NCBI GenBank assembly: GCA_021234155.1
Contig: JAJEKV010000102.1
Coordinates: forward strand, 2,354,456 to 2,418,455
Length of the DNA: 64,000 nt
Source of the DNA: Isoetes taiwanensis
Taxonomy: Eukaryota > Streptophyta > Lycopodiopsida > Isoetales > Isoetaceae
Direction of reading: 5' to 3'
The position numbers and the translations under genes were made by a program. Position 1 is the first letter of the stretch. The number at the start of each line of letters is the position of its first letter. Of this stretch, positions 1-10,239 are shown in pieces. The notes below the pieces were generated by a model. The model saw only the letters and a program-made list of their open reading frames with translations, was not told the DNA's origin and did no database searches.

Positions 1-130
1 GATGCCGGAGAAGGGGATCGCAAAGAATCTACACGGAATATGCCTTTTTACGGACGCGGAATCCCGGAGGAGGGTATCCACATTAAAAGTGTGACCAATA
101 TTTCACAAAAAGTTCACCCCATATCATAAC
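1..130. other. GC-richer repeat-like sequence
   Basis: No gene is visible. The phrases around 'ggaggagggtatcc' and 'ggggatcgc' resemble the wording of the repeat block at 1,900-2,340, so this may be the edge of the same repeat family. The similarity was judged by eye and is weak. Confidence 0.3.
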
Positions 131-176
131 ATATATATGTTCTTATGTTTGTCCTCCTGAATCCGGCCATCGATCC

Positions 177-550
177 GAGATCCTACAGCTCACGTGGCTT
201 TGGGACGTATCGTGCGGCCCAGATGGCTTGGGAGTTTATGTATAGACTATATGTAAGCGATCCTACGGTCCAGGTTGATTTGATCCTGATCGCCGGTCCG
301 AGATCCTACGGCTCACGTTGCTTTGGGACACATCCTACGGTGCACATGGCTTTGGGAATTATATGTAATCGATCCTACGGTCCAGGTTCTTTTTGATCCT
401 GATCGTCGATCCGAGATCTTACGGCTCACGTGGCTTGGCACATATCCTACGGTGCACATGGCGTTGGGAATTATATGTAATAGATCATATGGCTCATGTT
501 GCTTTAATTATTGTCACGTGGTGAGATCTCGACCCTTGATCCTACGGCCC
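177..550 (+). repeat. Tandem repeat, about 115-120 bp unit, three copies
   Basis: Units start near 177, 299 and 412. Each begins with a 'ccgagatcctacggctcacg' type phrase, followed by 'tttgggacacatcctacggtgcacatggc', a 'ggaattatatgtaatcgatc' stretch and 'ctacggtccagg'. The copies differ by substitutions and small indels, so the array is old. The open frames across it are only repeat translations. Nothing suggests coding. Confidence 0.8.
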
Positions 551-595
551 AAGTTGAATGCTAATCCCTTAGGAAAAGGCTTTTAAAATTTTTAT

Positions 596-660
596 GTTGT
601 GTGGGGAATTCGAACCCTAACCATTAATCCCCCAACCCCCCATTCTAACCACCAGACCAA
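596..660 (-). repeat. tRNA-derived SINE-like segment (degenerate tRNA)
   Basis: On the minus strand the sequence reads TGGTCTGGTGGTTAGAATGG at the 5' side and GGGTTCGAATTCCCC about 30 bases later. These fit the internal A box and B box of an RNA polymerase III promoter. The A-box part is close to tRNA-Glu/Gly-type wording. No acceptor stem closes and the anticodon region is a C/G-rich run, so this is not a functional tRNA. A SINE head or tRNA pseudogene is the likeliest reading. Confidence 0.5.
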
Positions 661-739
661 GCATTAATTCCATAAATAATTTATGTTTCAAATATACTTA
701 AGGGTATGTTCCCATTAAGATAAAATAGACTATAATTCT

Positions 740-1400
740 AATTAGTTCAAGAAAGTTCTAGAATGTTCTGGACGGCTCTAGAAAGTTCGAGAATCTTCTA
801 GAAAGTATTAGAAAATAAGAGAATCTAGAGGGGATCTAAAAAAATTCTTCCAGAAAGTTCCAACTTGTTTTAATAAGTTTTAGAATGTTCTAGAATGTAG
901 GGGAATCTAGGGAAATACTTCCAGAAAGTTCTAGAATATATTGAAAGTCTTAGAATGTTCCACAAAGTCTTAGAATGTTCTAAAAAGTTCTAGAATGTAA
1001 AGGAATCCAGAAGAATCTAATAGAATCTAAGAAAATCTTATAAAATGTAAGAGAATCTAGGAAAATATTGACAAACCTAAGGGAATCTCTTAAAATCTGG
1101 GGGATCTAAAGGAATCTTCATAAAATCTAAGGGAATCTAAGAAAATGTTGATGAAATCTTAGAGTATCTAAGGGAATCTTTATAGAATCTCTTTGAATTT
1201 CATGTAATGTAAGGGAACCTAGGGCAATCTCATAAAAGTCTTCATAGAATCTTAGAGAATCTAGGGAAATCTAATGCAATCTAGAGGAAACCTTATAAAA
1301 TTTAGAGAAATGCTCACGAAACCTCTAAGAGAACGTTGGTAGAATTTTAGAGAATCTATGAATTTAGAGTATTCTCAAGAGATTCTTTTAGAATGTATGG
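740..1400. repeat. Degenerate array of GAA/TTC pentamers
   Basis: The stretch is built from alternating inverted GAA and TTC triplets at 5-bp spacing. It is clearest at 746-771 and 778-804, where TTCnnGAAnnTTCnnGAA runs without a break. Towards 1,400 the pattern decays into 'agaatctaagggaatct' words. It matches the heat-shock element consensus, but the length and decay point to an old simple satellite rather than a promoter. No gene lies within reach on either side. Confidence 0.7.
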
Positions 1401-1409
1401 CACGACAAG

Positions 1410-1900
1410 ACCTTACACGTAGGAACATGCTAAAACTCGAACATACACCGTAGGACGCATTAAATTTCTTGTATTTATATGTGCATACAATACATTCACA
1501 AAATATTTACAGCCTCTTATACATGTATTCACAAAATCCAGATTGTAGGTCACAAAGTTCCATGTTTTTTTGCAGGGGCCACTCGGCATCAAATGGGTAC
1601 CTGGATGAGAGAATTGATGATCGCCTTCGGGCAAGTAGAAAGTCGATTTCCCTTGGGCTAGGCACTCACTCAATTTCTGCAACATGGTCATGGTTTTTCC
1701 TATCTCTTCCTTCTGAAATCAGTCCCAGGTAATGACTATCTGAAAAAGAGTAAAGACACTAACCATGGATAATTCTTAAGTAATCTATAAACTGTAGAAT
1801 TATGATTTACCTGATCTTCTTTGTTGCAAACCTCTCGAACTAGTTTTTTCATAATTTATGACATATATACTACAGTCTTGGTTGTTGTATTGCTGGGGAG
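1410..1900. other. No recognisable feature
   Basis: Open frames of 60-92 codons overlap on both strands, but none resembles a known protein, and no splice-bounded exon was found. Confidence 0.4.
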
Positions 1901-1904
1901 CATT

Positions 1905-2345
1905 TATGACCCACCATGGCTGATGGCGTGGCGTGTTGACTAGGTCATCACGGAGGCGGGATACTCAAGGGGGGGATCATGGAGGAACATCATGGCTGAT
2001 GGGGTGGCTTGTTGGCCAGGTCATCATAGATGCGAGATCCTAGAAGGCGGGATCACGGAAGAACACCATGGCTGATGCGGGTGGCTTGTCAGCCAAGTCA
2101 TCACGGAGGCAGGTTTCTGGAGGGCGGGATCATGCGATCCCACTGACGGGGTTCACGGTGGCAAATAACGGAGGTGGGATCCTGGAGGAGGGGATCACAA
2201 CCATGCCATTGACGGGGATCCCAAAGATGGGGATCACCAGCCTCGATGGTGGATAATGGGGTCATCGCGGGGCGGGATTCCAGCGGCGGGGATCACAACC
2301 ATGCAATGGACGTGATCTCCGAGGACAGGTCTCCCGCGGATGGCT
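1905..2345 (+). repeat. Tandem repeat, unit about 85-90 bp
   Basis: The phrase 'caccatggctgatg.ggtggc' followed by 'gtcatcacggaggcggga' recurs near 1,911, 1,990 and 2,066. Shorter derivatives ('ggatcacaaccatgc') follow to 2,340. It is GC-richer than its surroundings. The ORF that can be read through it is repeat translation. Confidence 0.7.
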
Positions 2346-2449
2346 GAGATTTCATGGGGGGTTGGACGGCCAAGATCATCCTAACTGTACCTGGCCGTTG
2401 CCCAGGATTTCGGAGGATGGGATTTCTAGCTCCAGGATCCTCAAAACTA

Positions 2450-3230
2450 GGGTAAATATATCTTCACCCCTCATAGATCAACTAAACTAAGTATCGCTTC
2501 TTTAATCTAGAATAATGATCTAGTAGATCTAGGGCTAGGAGTATTCCTTCAAAATAAACCATGACCTTCATCCACTTTAAAACTCCAAAAGACATCTCGA
2601 ATCGTCAACATTTAAAAGCCCAATTCAAACATAAGAGATAGGATAATTTTTATTGTTATTTTTTATGCATTAAGGTTCGTGCTAGGAGATATGCGGGCTT
2701 TGAACACTGCAATTTCCAGATGCATGTAACGAAGTCAAGATGGCATATATATAGATGTCATGCCAATATTGTACACCTAAAAATCCAAAATCCTCCTTTC
2801 TCTACATTCTATCAATAAATCTCATACGAAGAGTTATAAAGGATATGGAACATTATGAAGAACCAAGTATCTTAGAGGCTTATTTGTTCATTTCATAAAC
2901 ATTAACGAGAGCATGAAGAAAGATAAGGAGCAAGTCGACGGAGTAAGTATGAGCCATGGCATACAACCCAAATGATAGATGGACCGAAGAGACCATTTAA
3001 TCATTTGAGCTACAATAGTGTTTTGTGTGCATAGTGGTGGTATATGCCAATGGCATGGATGTTATATTTGATAAAAGCATAGGCAACCAAAACCATTTAT
3101 AACGAAGTCGTCTCTTTATGTTGATACAAAGATCTAAAACCTACCTTTTTAGATGCCCCTAACTCCCGATTCTAGGTATTTAGGAGTTGATAATGATCTA
3201 AATTGTTATCTTTTTAAATAAATACCAATA
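2450..3230. other. No recognisable feature
   Basis: AT-rich sequence without an ORF above about 60 codons and without a repeat that I could define. Confidence 0.4.
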
Positions 3231-3234
3231 ATGG

Positions 3235-3501
3235 ACCTTAGAATCTAGTTTCTAAATAGTAGTACTCACATGATAATGACAAGTTATCCGATACTGCCAT
3301 GTTTAGAAATAACCATTGAAACTTTTAAAATATCACCCTTTTGGTCCCTCAATAAAACAACTAAAAATTATTGCCCTTCCAAATAGCAAAATAGACCTTA
3401 CAATCTAGTTTCGAAAGAGTTGTACTTACGTGATAATGACATATTGTCTATTATTGGCCTATAGGACCCATTCAAATCTTTTTAAATATCATGCCCCTTT
3501 T
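3235..3501 (+). repeat. Diverged tandem duplication, period about 160 bp
   Basis: The block starting 'accttagaatctagtttc' at 3,236 recurs at 3,396 as 'accttacaatctagtttc'. It is followed in both by 'gtactcac(a)tgataatgaca' and a closing 'tttaaaatatca.cccttttt'. The copies are clearly related but substantially diverged. No coding content is visible. Sequence from 3,502 to 4,250 shows nothing recognisable. Confidence 0.6.
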
Positions 3502-4250
3502 TTATGCAAATGAGAATAGTCATGGTAGCAAATGGCTTGGCATTTGTTTTTCCTAATAGGCAATAACAAAGACAAGAGATTTTGTAAGTCCAAAGGCTAT
3601 ACAACTTGCGTAAGAAGAAGCCGCTATTTCTTTTTGGATAATTCTTATGAAGATAATGTACAATGTTGGCTTGAAGTCTATGGCTCAAAGTGAAAGCTCA
3701 TTTCACATAAACAAATAGACACATTTCGTTGGCCGAAGAATGTGATCTAAAACATAATATTATTTATTGAACGTATGATAAAACAATAAAACAGTTAATT
3801 ATAACGTTGCTTGGTAATCTAACCCAAATAAATAAAATCTTAGATGCAACAAACCCGTAGGTTATACAATTACAAGAAACTACAATTGCCAAATGTAATG
3901 GGGGTTTCACATGCACAGTGTTGAATCAGCTCGCACCCCATGCACGACGCATTGCTGAGACAATGCTTCATTTATATTCCCTTGCTTACTCGTCCATTTT
4001 CAACGTTGAAGAAAAAATGGCCCATGTGACTCGTCATAAGAAGCACATAGTTTAAACAATTACAATTGTGGCACTTGTGATGTGGAAGGGGAATGCAGGA
4101 CGTATTCCCCTTTCCACAACGTCAAGGAAAGGCACGGCACGATTTGATGATCTGACAATGGTGTAGATGATCCAGTGATGGTGCAAATGATATAGCTTCA
4201 GGTTTCAATGATGCTTCAAGTTTCGAGCAGGGTTCAGCTTTAAGTTTTCA

Positions 4251-4360
4251 ATGAAGCAACTTCAACTATGGTGGTGATGGTTCTTGATTTTGAGTTTTAA
4301 TTACATGAAGCAACTTCAGCTATGGCGTTGATGCTTCTTGATTTTGAGTTTTGTACGAAG
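4251..4360 (+). repeat. Short direct duplication, about 54 bp unit
   Basis: 'atgaagcaacttcaactatgg' and the following 'cttgattttgagtttt' occur twice (about 4,251-4,304 and 4,315-4,358). From 4,360 to about 4,920 nothing else is recognisable. Confidence 0.6.
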
Positions 4361-4924
4361 ATAATTAGCTGCAGCAGGTCATTACCTTATCCAATTTTCA
4401 TTCTTGATTCAAATGGTCGCCACATGTACCAATGGGCTATATTTACCCAACTTTTTCCAAGAAAAGTATATACAATACCTCAAGCCAAGAGCTTTTAACT
4501 CGTATATTTTAATTGACAAAACAAAATTATTTCCAACGTTTCCTTTCTCTAGGGTTAGGACTATTTGGTACACCCAGCCTAAATTTTTCCATGTGAAGAT
4601 GTCGGAAAAAATTATCAAAACATATATAAATCAGTTTGTAATTTTTCTTTTTCCTTTTTTCTTGTTCTGCGCCGCAATCTAGTTACGGTTTTTTGCGCCA
4701 TGTGTAAGTACCCGCTGTAAGTTTTTCGTCCGCTGTAGATTTACGTTGCCTTCCTCTCCAAGCAAGCCCAGGAAATCTTCGTCTACAAGCATCACAAGGT
4801 TTGGAGTTCCTTCCAGTGCAATCAAGATCATCAATCCGCCAGACATATCGATGATGCCAGTGTTGCACTGAAATTGCCGTATGTTGAAGTAGATCGGTCT
4901 ACCGAATGCATGCATCTACAGCAT

Positions 4925-6313
4925 TCAAAACATGCCTGCGCCACTGTATACAGCCCAGATTTTTGCAGACAAATGATTTTTTGCAGAGTGGGATAATGTT
5001 TCGGGTGCTAGCTCCATCTTTCCTTGCAGCATCTGGACGAGCATCGCCATCGACGGCCTTCCATCCGGGTTCTCTTGAATGCACCAACACCCCAATTTGA
5101 TGAGTCTTTCTGCCTCCATTTTTTCAAAATTTCCTCCCAATTTAGAGTCAACAATATCCATCAAATTGCCGGATCTAGCCTTGCTTAACGCCCATGAAAG
5201 AAGATGCCATATGCCACTGGAATCATCAACAACCAGAAGATCCAGCACTTTTTGCCCGCTCACAATTTCAAGCAGCACAATGCCATAGCTGTATACGTCG
5301 CATTTCTTTGTAACTATGGAGTGAAGGGGCCATTCCGGCGCAAGATAACCAGGTGTTCCTCTAACTTGAGTTATTGCTGTGCTAATATCTTCATTTATAG
5401 CTTTGCCATTCCGAAATTAGACACCTTCGCCTTAAAATTTTCGTTTAGAAGGATGTTTTGTGGTTTCATATCGAGATGAAGAATAGGATCAGAGCATTCT
5501 TCGTGCAAATAAGCAAGACCTTCTGCAGTGCCCATGGCTATGGCCATTCTTATGCTCCATGGCAAAACCCTATTTGGATCATCATTTACAAAGAGCCCAT
5601 CTATCAAGTGATCCGTTGGCCATTGATTCGTAGACAAGTAGTCTCTTTGCCCCTTCCACACAGAATCCATAGAGTCTTACCAAATTCCCATGGCTTATGC
5701 CTCCAAGTGTTTTTACTTCTGTCTCAAATTCTTTCAGCCCTTCGCCTTGCCCCTTCCAACCGCATCACTGCAACATTTCTTCCATCTTTTAACTTTCCAC
5801 TAAAAACAGCCGCAAAACCCCCTACACCCAGTTTATGCCTGAACCCATCAGTTGCCGTTTCTAGTTCTTTAAAAGTGAATCTATGGATCAAACTAGGCAT
5901 AGTGTTGAGAAAATCATCCTCTGTATTTCTCAAATAAAATCGAGCTATAAATCCAGCAAGAGCAGACAATATAAGAAAACTCACTGCAAGATTATGATCA
6001 CTGTATGAAAAATAGCATTTTGCTTGCTTTCTGTAGATGGTTGGACTTTGAGATATGCAGAATATTTTTTTTGGGAATCTGAGGAGACCATCTTTAGGCT
6101 GGAAATGTGGGTGGAAATATGATAGCATGCCCTAGCAGATAGATTGAAAGAATCTTCATAGAATGCGGCCAGACAGGAACAATTTGATATGACGGACTCC
6201 TTTCTTCTCTTGGACCAGCTCGGTGCATACATCTCGGATCCAAAAATTGTTTTTATCAGGGTCTTCATCATTTTTATCATTCCCTTTCCCCTCATTGCAT
6301 GCGCCTTAGGCAT
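4925..6313 (-). pseudogene. G-type lectin S-receptor-like kinase (SD2 type), 3' half, broken
   Basis: Read on the minus strand, the order is as follows. A PAN-like remnant (6,130-6,240) carries NCSCLAAF. A membrane segment lies near 5,970. The juxtamembrane piece FTFKELETATDGF is followed by the glycine loop GVGGFAAVF. The catalytic loop is [11 protein letters not shown], the activation segment contains GTPGYLAPEW, and subdomain XI follows with GCWCIQENPDGRPSM. Known members are membrane receptor kinases. This copy is dead. The subdomain II lysine is Met (VAVMRL), DFG is NFG, and reading frames change near 6,010, 5,735, 5,600 and 5,400. The lectin domain is not seen upstream. A pseudogene is nearly certain, and only the subfamily name is less sure. 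Confidence 0.88.
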
Positions 6314-6476
6314 GGCACTCCATTTGGCCTCTTATTAAGCGATATTATTTCCAGCAGTTCCGCCCTATTGGCAATTTGTTGGAGTCTCTCCAGTTCCAAA
6401 TGAGGTACTAGGCATTGTCAGAAGATGTAGTGCTGCCTCCGTGGACGCTAAAACCCTATTCTATTCTATTCTATTC

Positions 6477-6850
6477 TTATTGTGCGTCTAGAATTAAATC
6501 ATCCATTCCAAAAGCGATATCCATCATCTTCAAAGATTTCTTAAGCGCTGACAAAAGGGCTTCTTGAGGCCATTTGCTCTCTGTATGCCTTAAGAAGTTT
6601 GAAAGTATTTTGGTGGAGCGTATTCTTATCTTCATACCTGCTTCTGATAACAGATTTATAAACTTAATAAGATTACCTTTCTCATAATATTCTGGCATGT
6701 GACCTAACATCCTTGCGCAAGTTTTTGTTCGTGGTATTGGGCTCTTCGTGAGACAGAAGATAAAGTGCATTTCCTACATATTGCCGTGCTTTGTGTTGAG
6801 TTGATTCTTCACTCTCTTTCCATATTCACATCCAGACATGCTGTCCATAT
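6477..6850 (-). pseudogene. Unrecognised coding-like fragment, helical
   Basis: On the minus strand an open frame from about 6,700 to 6,477 reads like a leucine-rich helical repeat (for example ILSNFLRHTESKWPQEAL and KKSLKMMDIAFGMDDLILDA). Just upstream, in another frame, lies STQHKARQYVGNALYLLSHEE, so a frame change around 6,740 is likely. It could be an exon remnant of an ARM/HEAT-like protein. I do not recognise the family. Confidence 0.3.
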
Positions 6851-7059
6851 TAACTTTTACCAAAAATAAGTTGCACGAAGTTGAAATGATATAACCATTG
6901 CATCCTATTTCATCTCTTGCATTTGTTTACTATAAACCAACAATAAGAAGCCCCCATGTAATAATATATAAAAGAATGTGATGAATTAAATTGCAAAATC
7001 TTTACTACAAATATTCCTCTTCATCGAATGACTTTCTTAAGCATAAAGAAGCCAGGGAA

Positions 7060-7128
7060 GAGAAATGTTCGCGGCGGCCTTGGCCGCCGCAATAAATTTC
7101 TTCAAGGCCGCCGCAATAAATTTCTTGT
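7060..7128 (+). repeat. Fold-back repeat family, copy 1
   Basis: Starts 'agaaatgttcgcggcggcc' and ends 'ataaatttcttgta'. The centre is a GC-rich inverted repeat of GCGGCGGCC/GGCCGCCGC, and the 'ccgccgcaataaatttctt' half is present twice. Related copies lie at 22,203, 41,241 and 43,701. The outer word CTACAAGAAA (minus strand) is like the end of CACTA transposons. Confidence 0.6.
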
Positions 7129-7568
7129 AATATGATGAATAATATTCAACAACCAAAGAGGAGCTGGAAGATACCAACTTTTTTAAGATATTTGAACTAC
7201 CTCAACTGACACTTTACATACACAAGCATACTAAAACACACCAACCAATGAAATTGCCTGAAGGCATTGCGTGTCCCAAAAGACATCCACAATTTGTGGT
7301 GAAAATATTCATTTTAAGGATGTCTTTCCTTGATTTCTCCCCAGAAACTTCATAGTTAATGAAGGACGTGTATAAGGACTACGAAGTAATAAGCATGCAA
7401 CTGGTAAAAGCCTATAACAGAAACGGTAGTAGAAATGTATAAATGAATTCATTTCGACTTTGATGTGTAACAAATTTGTCACCAGGAGATGGCCAGTATC
7501 TTTAAGTTTTCACAATTGCTATATAGGCGGCAAAACAGTAGGATCATAAAAATAACGGACAGTGGGCA

Positions 7569-7593
7569 GCAGAGCAGCAGCAGCAGCAGCAGA
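7569..7593 (+). repeat. (AGC)n microsatellite
   Basis: About seven consecutive AGC/GCA units, lying just beyond the probable polyadenylation site of the UBC13 gene. Confidence 0.8.
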
Positions 7594-7600
7594 TATACCA

Positions 7601-7606
7601 TTTATT
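7601..7606 (-). terminator. Candidate polyadenylation signal of UBC13
   Basis: On the minus strand AATAAA occurs about 255 bases after the UBC13 stop codon, a normal 3' UTR length for a plant gene. It is a single hexamer match, so the assignment rests on position. Confidence 0.4.
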
Positions 7607-7859
7607 CACATCTTATGAATCATCCAATAAAATGGCCAAATTCTCACCCATAAAGCTCCCAGACAGTCTCCATATATTGCAATGACTGGCTTCAAAGGCA
7701 GTTTTGTCCAGATTGATTGCCAACCCCTTGATTTCCAAGTACTACAAAGATCAAACTTGACAAGACACCAGACTCTAAAGTAATGGCAGATGTAGTTGTT
7801 ATGTATCCGCTGCCTCGTAGCTTTCAACCATACATCTTACAGAATTTAGTAGGGCATAA

Positions 7860-9246
7860 TCATGCTCCAGTAGCATACAACCGAGTCCACTCCTTGGCTG
7901 TTGCAATTATGCCAACCATTAGCAACAGGAACAACATCATTATGCCAATAACAACAGAACCAGACAATAGAACCAGGTACTATAAATAAAGCTAATCAGA
8001 TATAAATGAGGACTTGGGCAATGCATAAACAAAAATTATTGCATAGTCACAACTGAACAACCTGTCGCAACAGCCTCCGCCTCATCCGTTTTCCAGTGCT
8101 TTGCAATATTTTCATCTAAGGGATCATCAGGATTTGGGACACTCAGCAGAGCTTGAATGCTGCAAGCAATCTCATATTATAGGACTTGCAGTATATTCAA
8201 CAAGAAATATGATGCCATACGAACCTAAGTAACACTGTACGAATCTGCAATGCAGGGCTCCATTTATCTTTCAAAATGTCTAAACAGATACGACCAAGCT
8301 GAGACATATGAAATGCATTCTCATGTTAGTACTCCACCGAAGGTTGTTTCACACAAAACCAAAAGAAACTCCACCTTATCGATGTTGGGGTGGTATATTT
8401 TTGTCAAAAAGCGGACCTGTATAACAATTAGGGAATTTAGTGTAGCATATGACCTTTAGCCTGTACGCAACCAAACCTATGCATCATGTGACCAATCATG
8501 CAACAGAATTACCTTAGGAGCAGCCATTGGATATTCTTCAGGTAAAAAGAGCTCCAGCTTAAAAACTCCACCTGCAAAAAACCATGTCCTGTCAGAACAT
8601 TAATAGAATTATGCACAAAAATGACGGGGCCTCAATATTGTAGAACTCAACCACATGAAAAACTTATACTAGATTCCCTGAACCGAACCACCATTATATT
8701 TAGAAGATCAATGATAAATAAAGACCTTCATAGGGAGACTGTGTGGGTCCAAGAATCATAACACTGAAATACCGCAGATTGTCTTCAGAAGGAGATGCAC
8801 TAATGCCTGGTGCTGCAGGAGCGAAACATCAGTCAGTATTCCCTAAATTTTACGAGTGTTCATAATAAAAACAGAAAACTTACCAGGTTCACTCAGTAGT
8901 CGCTGAGTCTCCTGTTAACACAACAGATAAAGGTCGTAAGACTGTATTGAAGAGCAAAAGAAGCAAAGGGCAAAAATAAATCGTGTAACAAACAACACCA
9001 AGTTAACTCAACGTCAATAAGGTCTTAAAATGAGGAACAAAGTTGTATTTGAAGCTTAGCATAAAATTAGAAGCTCGTAAGAAAAAAAATTCATCGAAGC
9101 AGCTGAGGCGCAACTAAGTTTATGGTAGAAAGTCTTAAAAAAAAATTTAATGCAGTGCACGAGAAAAACTTCAGAAACAAAGAAGAACAGAAAATCACCT
9201 TGATAATCCTGCGCGGCAGATTGCTATTTGTAATGGCCGACGACAT
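7860..9246 (-). CDS. UBC13: Ubiquitin-conjugating enzyme E2, Ubc13/UBE2N type (intact, 8 exons)
   Basis: Exons: 9246-9199, 8911-8884, 8812-8726, 8571-8513, 8416-8375, 8298-8225, 8159-8062 and 7897-7860. All introns are GT-AG, and the phases join to 474 nt, or 157 residues. The protein begins [16 protein letters not shown], has HPN at residues 83-85 and the catalytic cysteine 93 in [13 protein letters not shown], and ends [12 protein letters not shown]. Ubc13 pairs with an Mms2/Uev1 variant to build Lys63-linked ubiquitin chains in DNA-damage tolerance and signalling, in cytoplasm and nucleus. Similarity to plant UBC35/36 is near-complete; the N-terminus is about four residues longer. The start ATG sits in a GCCATG context. 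No stop or frameshift was found. This is the one clearly functional host gene here. Confidence 0.97.
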
Positions 9247-9430
9247 GGCTTCCAGACGAGAAAACCCTGCAAGCCCAAACGCCTAGATCCGCAGGGAAGA
9301 GGGGATCGATCGATGCCGGAATTAAGTTAGGGTAAAGCGGCTTGTACCGTGGAATTGAAGAGGCGAATGGCTTGCTGATCGGCCGATCGATCGACCGCCC
9401 GATCCTAAAGTAAGCCAGCAAAAAGGAGAA
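9247..9430 (-). promoter_or_regulatory. UBC13 5' leader and promoter-proximal region
   Basis: This sequence upstream of the UBC13 start is GC-richer than its surroundings and contains GATCGATCGATC-type palindromes near 9,306-9,311 and 9,385-9,393. A CACGGTACAAG (donor-like) and a CTTGCAGGGTTTT (acceptor-like) just before the ATG would fit a 5' UTR intron. No clear TATA box was seen. The assignment is by position only. Confidence 0.4.
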
Positions 9431-9843
9431 GAATGCCCTAAGCTTAAGTTTACTTTTACACTCGTTCCTTTAAGAAAGCAGCAGTGAGCATAAAATTATT
9501 TGCCCAAAATTAAAGCACCAAGAAACTGGATATAAAGATTAGAGTATTTGTTTATTAGAATGTTTAAGTATATTCCCAGATCCCATGGATTTGGCAATTG
9601 AATCCCTTCTCTAAAGTTTGCATATCTCAAGGGGCAACCCATACGTTATTAGAGGATTTGGCTTAGCTTTCATGATGGTGAGTTTCATGTGATGAAGGTT
9701 GTTGTTTCTAGTATCTTTTACATCTTAGTGAGTTATTTGTATCATAAGCATCAGCATGATATTTGATCCATTTATCTATTTGTATTGCACTATAAAGTCC
9801 TTGGTTGGACCTAGAGTTATAGAATTAGTGTATTTGGAAACGT

Positions 9844-9958
9844 GCCACCAAGAGGTGGTTTCCAGTTGGAAACTGGCTGGCGGCGCCCTACGAGCGGCGG
9901 AGCCACGAGTGGCGGCGCCGCCAGTCGGTTTTCCAGTTGGAAACCACCGATTGGTGGC
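9844..9958. repeat. Long hairpin (inverted repeat, arms about 44-48 bp)
   Basis: The left arm 9,844-9,887 and right arm 9,911-9,958 are near-perfect reverse complements (GCCACCAA...GGTGGTTTCCA..TGGAAA...CTGGCGGCGCC), with a 23-bp loop. Parts of each arm are themselves palindromic (CCACCAAGAGGTGG, TTTCCAGTTGGAAA). It is far more GC-rich than its flanks. It could be a fold-back MITE or a small-RNA precursor. No target duplication was identified. Confidence 0.75.
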
Positions 9959-10169
9959 ATGTTGCAAAACGTAAGCCACGAGTACCCTACGATTTCCGGA
10001 CGCGTGTCAAATCCTCCACGTCATCACCCCTGTTTTGCGAATTCTGGCGGCAATGGCCCTGGCGATGGCCTTGGCAGCTTCTTTGCCTTCAGCGAAGGCA
10101 GGACTTCAGCGAAGCTTATGGCGATCAGGACTTCAACGAAGCTTCAAAAATGGCAATCATGGTTCCGGT

Positions 10170-10227
10170 GAGCTTATGGCAGACAGGAGGATTCCAACGA
10201 GCTTATGGCAGACAGGAGGATTCCAGC
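10170..10227 (+). repeat. Perfect-looking 29-bp tandem duplication
   Basis: 'gagcttatggcagacaggag' plus 'gattccaac/agc' occurs twice head to tail. Just upstream (10,040-10,140) related words ('ggacttca.cgaagctt', 'ggcgatgg') recur more loosely. Confidence 0.8.
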
Positions 10228-10239
10228 GACGCCATAGCC

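Noticed and set aside
177-550. CRISPR-like array.
   Set aside because: The units are long, diverged and contiguous without spacers, and the DNA is from a plant nucleus.
603-655. Functional tRNA gene.
   Set aside because: Only the A and B boxes fit. The acceptor and anticodon stems do not close.
5458-5937. 159-codon plus-strand frame.
   Set aside because: It is the antisense shadow of the receptor-kinase pseudogene.
4925-6313. A functional receptor kinase with introns at the frame changes.
   Set aside because: No GT-AG sites fit the changes, the kinase domains of this subfamily usually lack introns, and two essential residues are lost.
7606-7989. Short frames on both strands downstream of UBC13.
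   Set aside because: They lie in the 3' UTR, last intron and last exon of UBC13.
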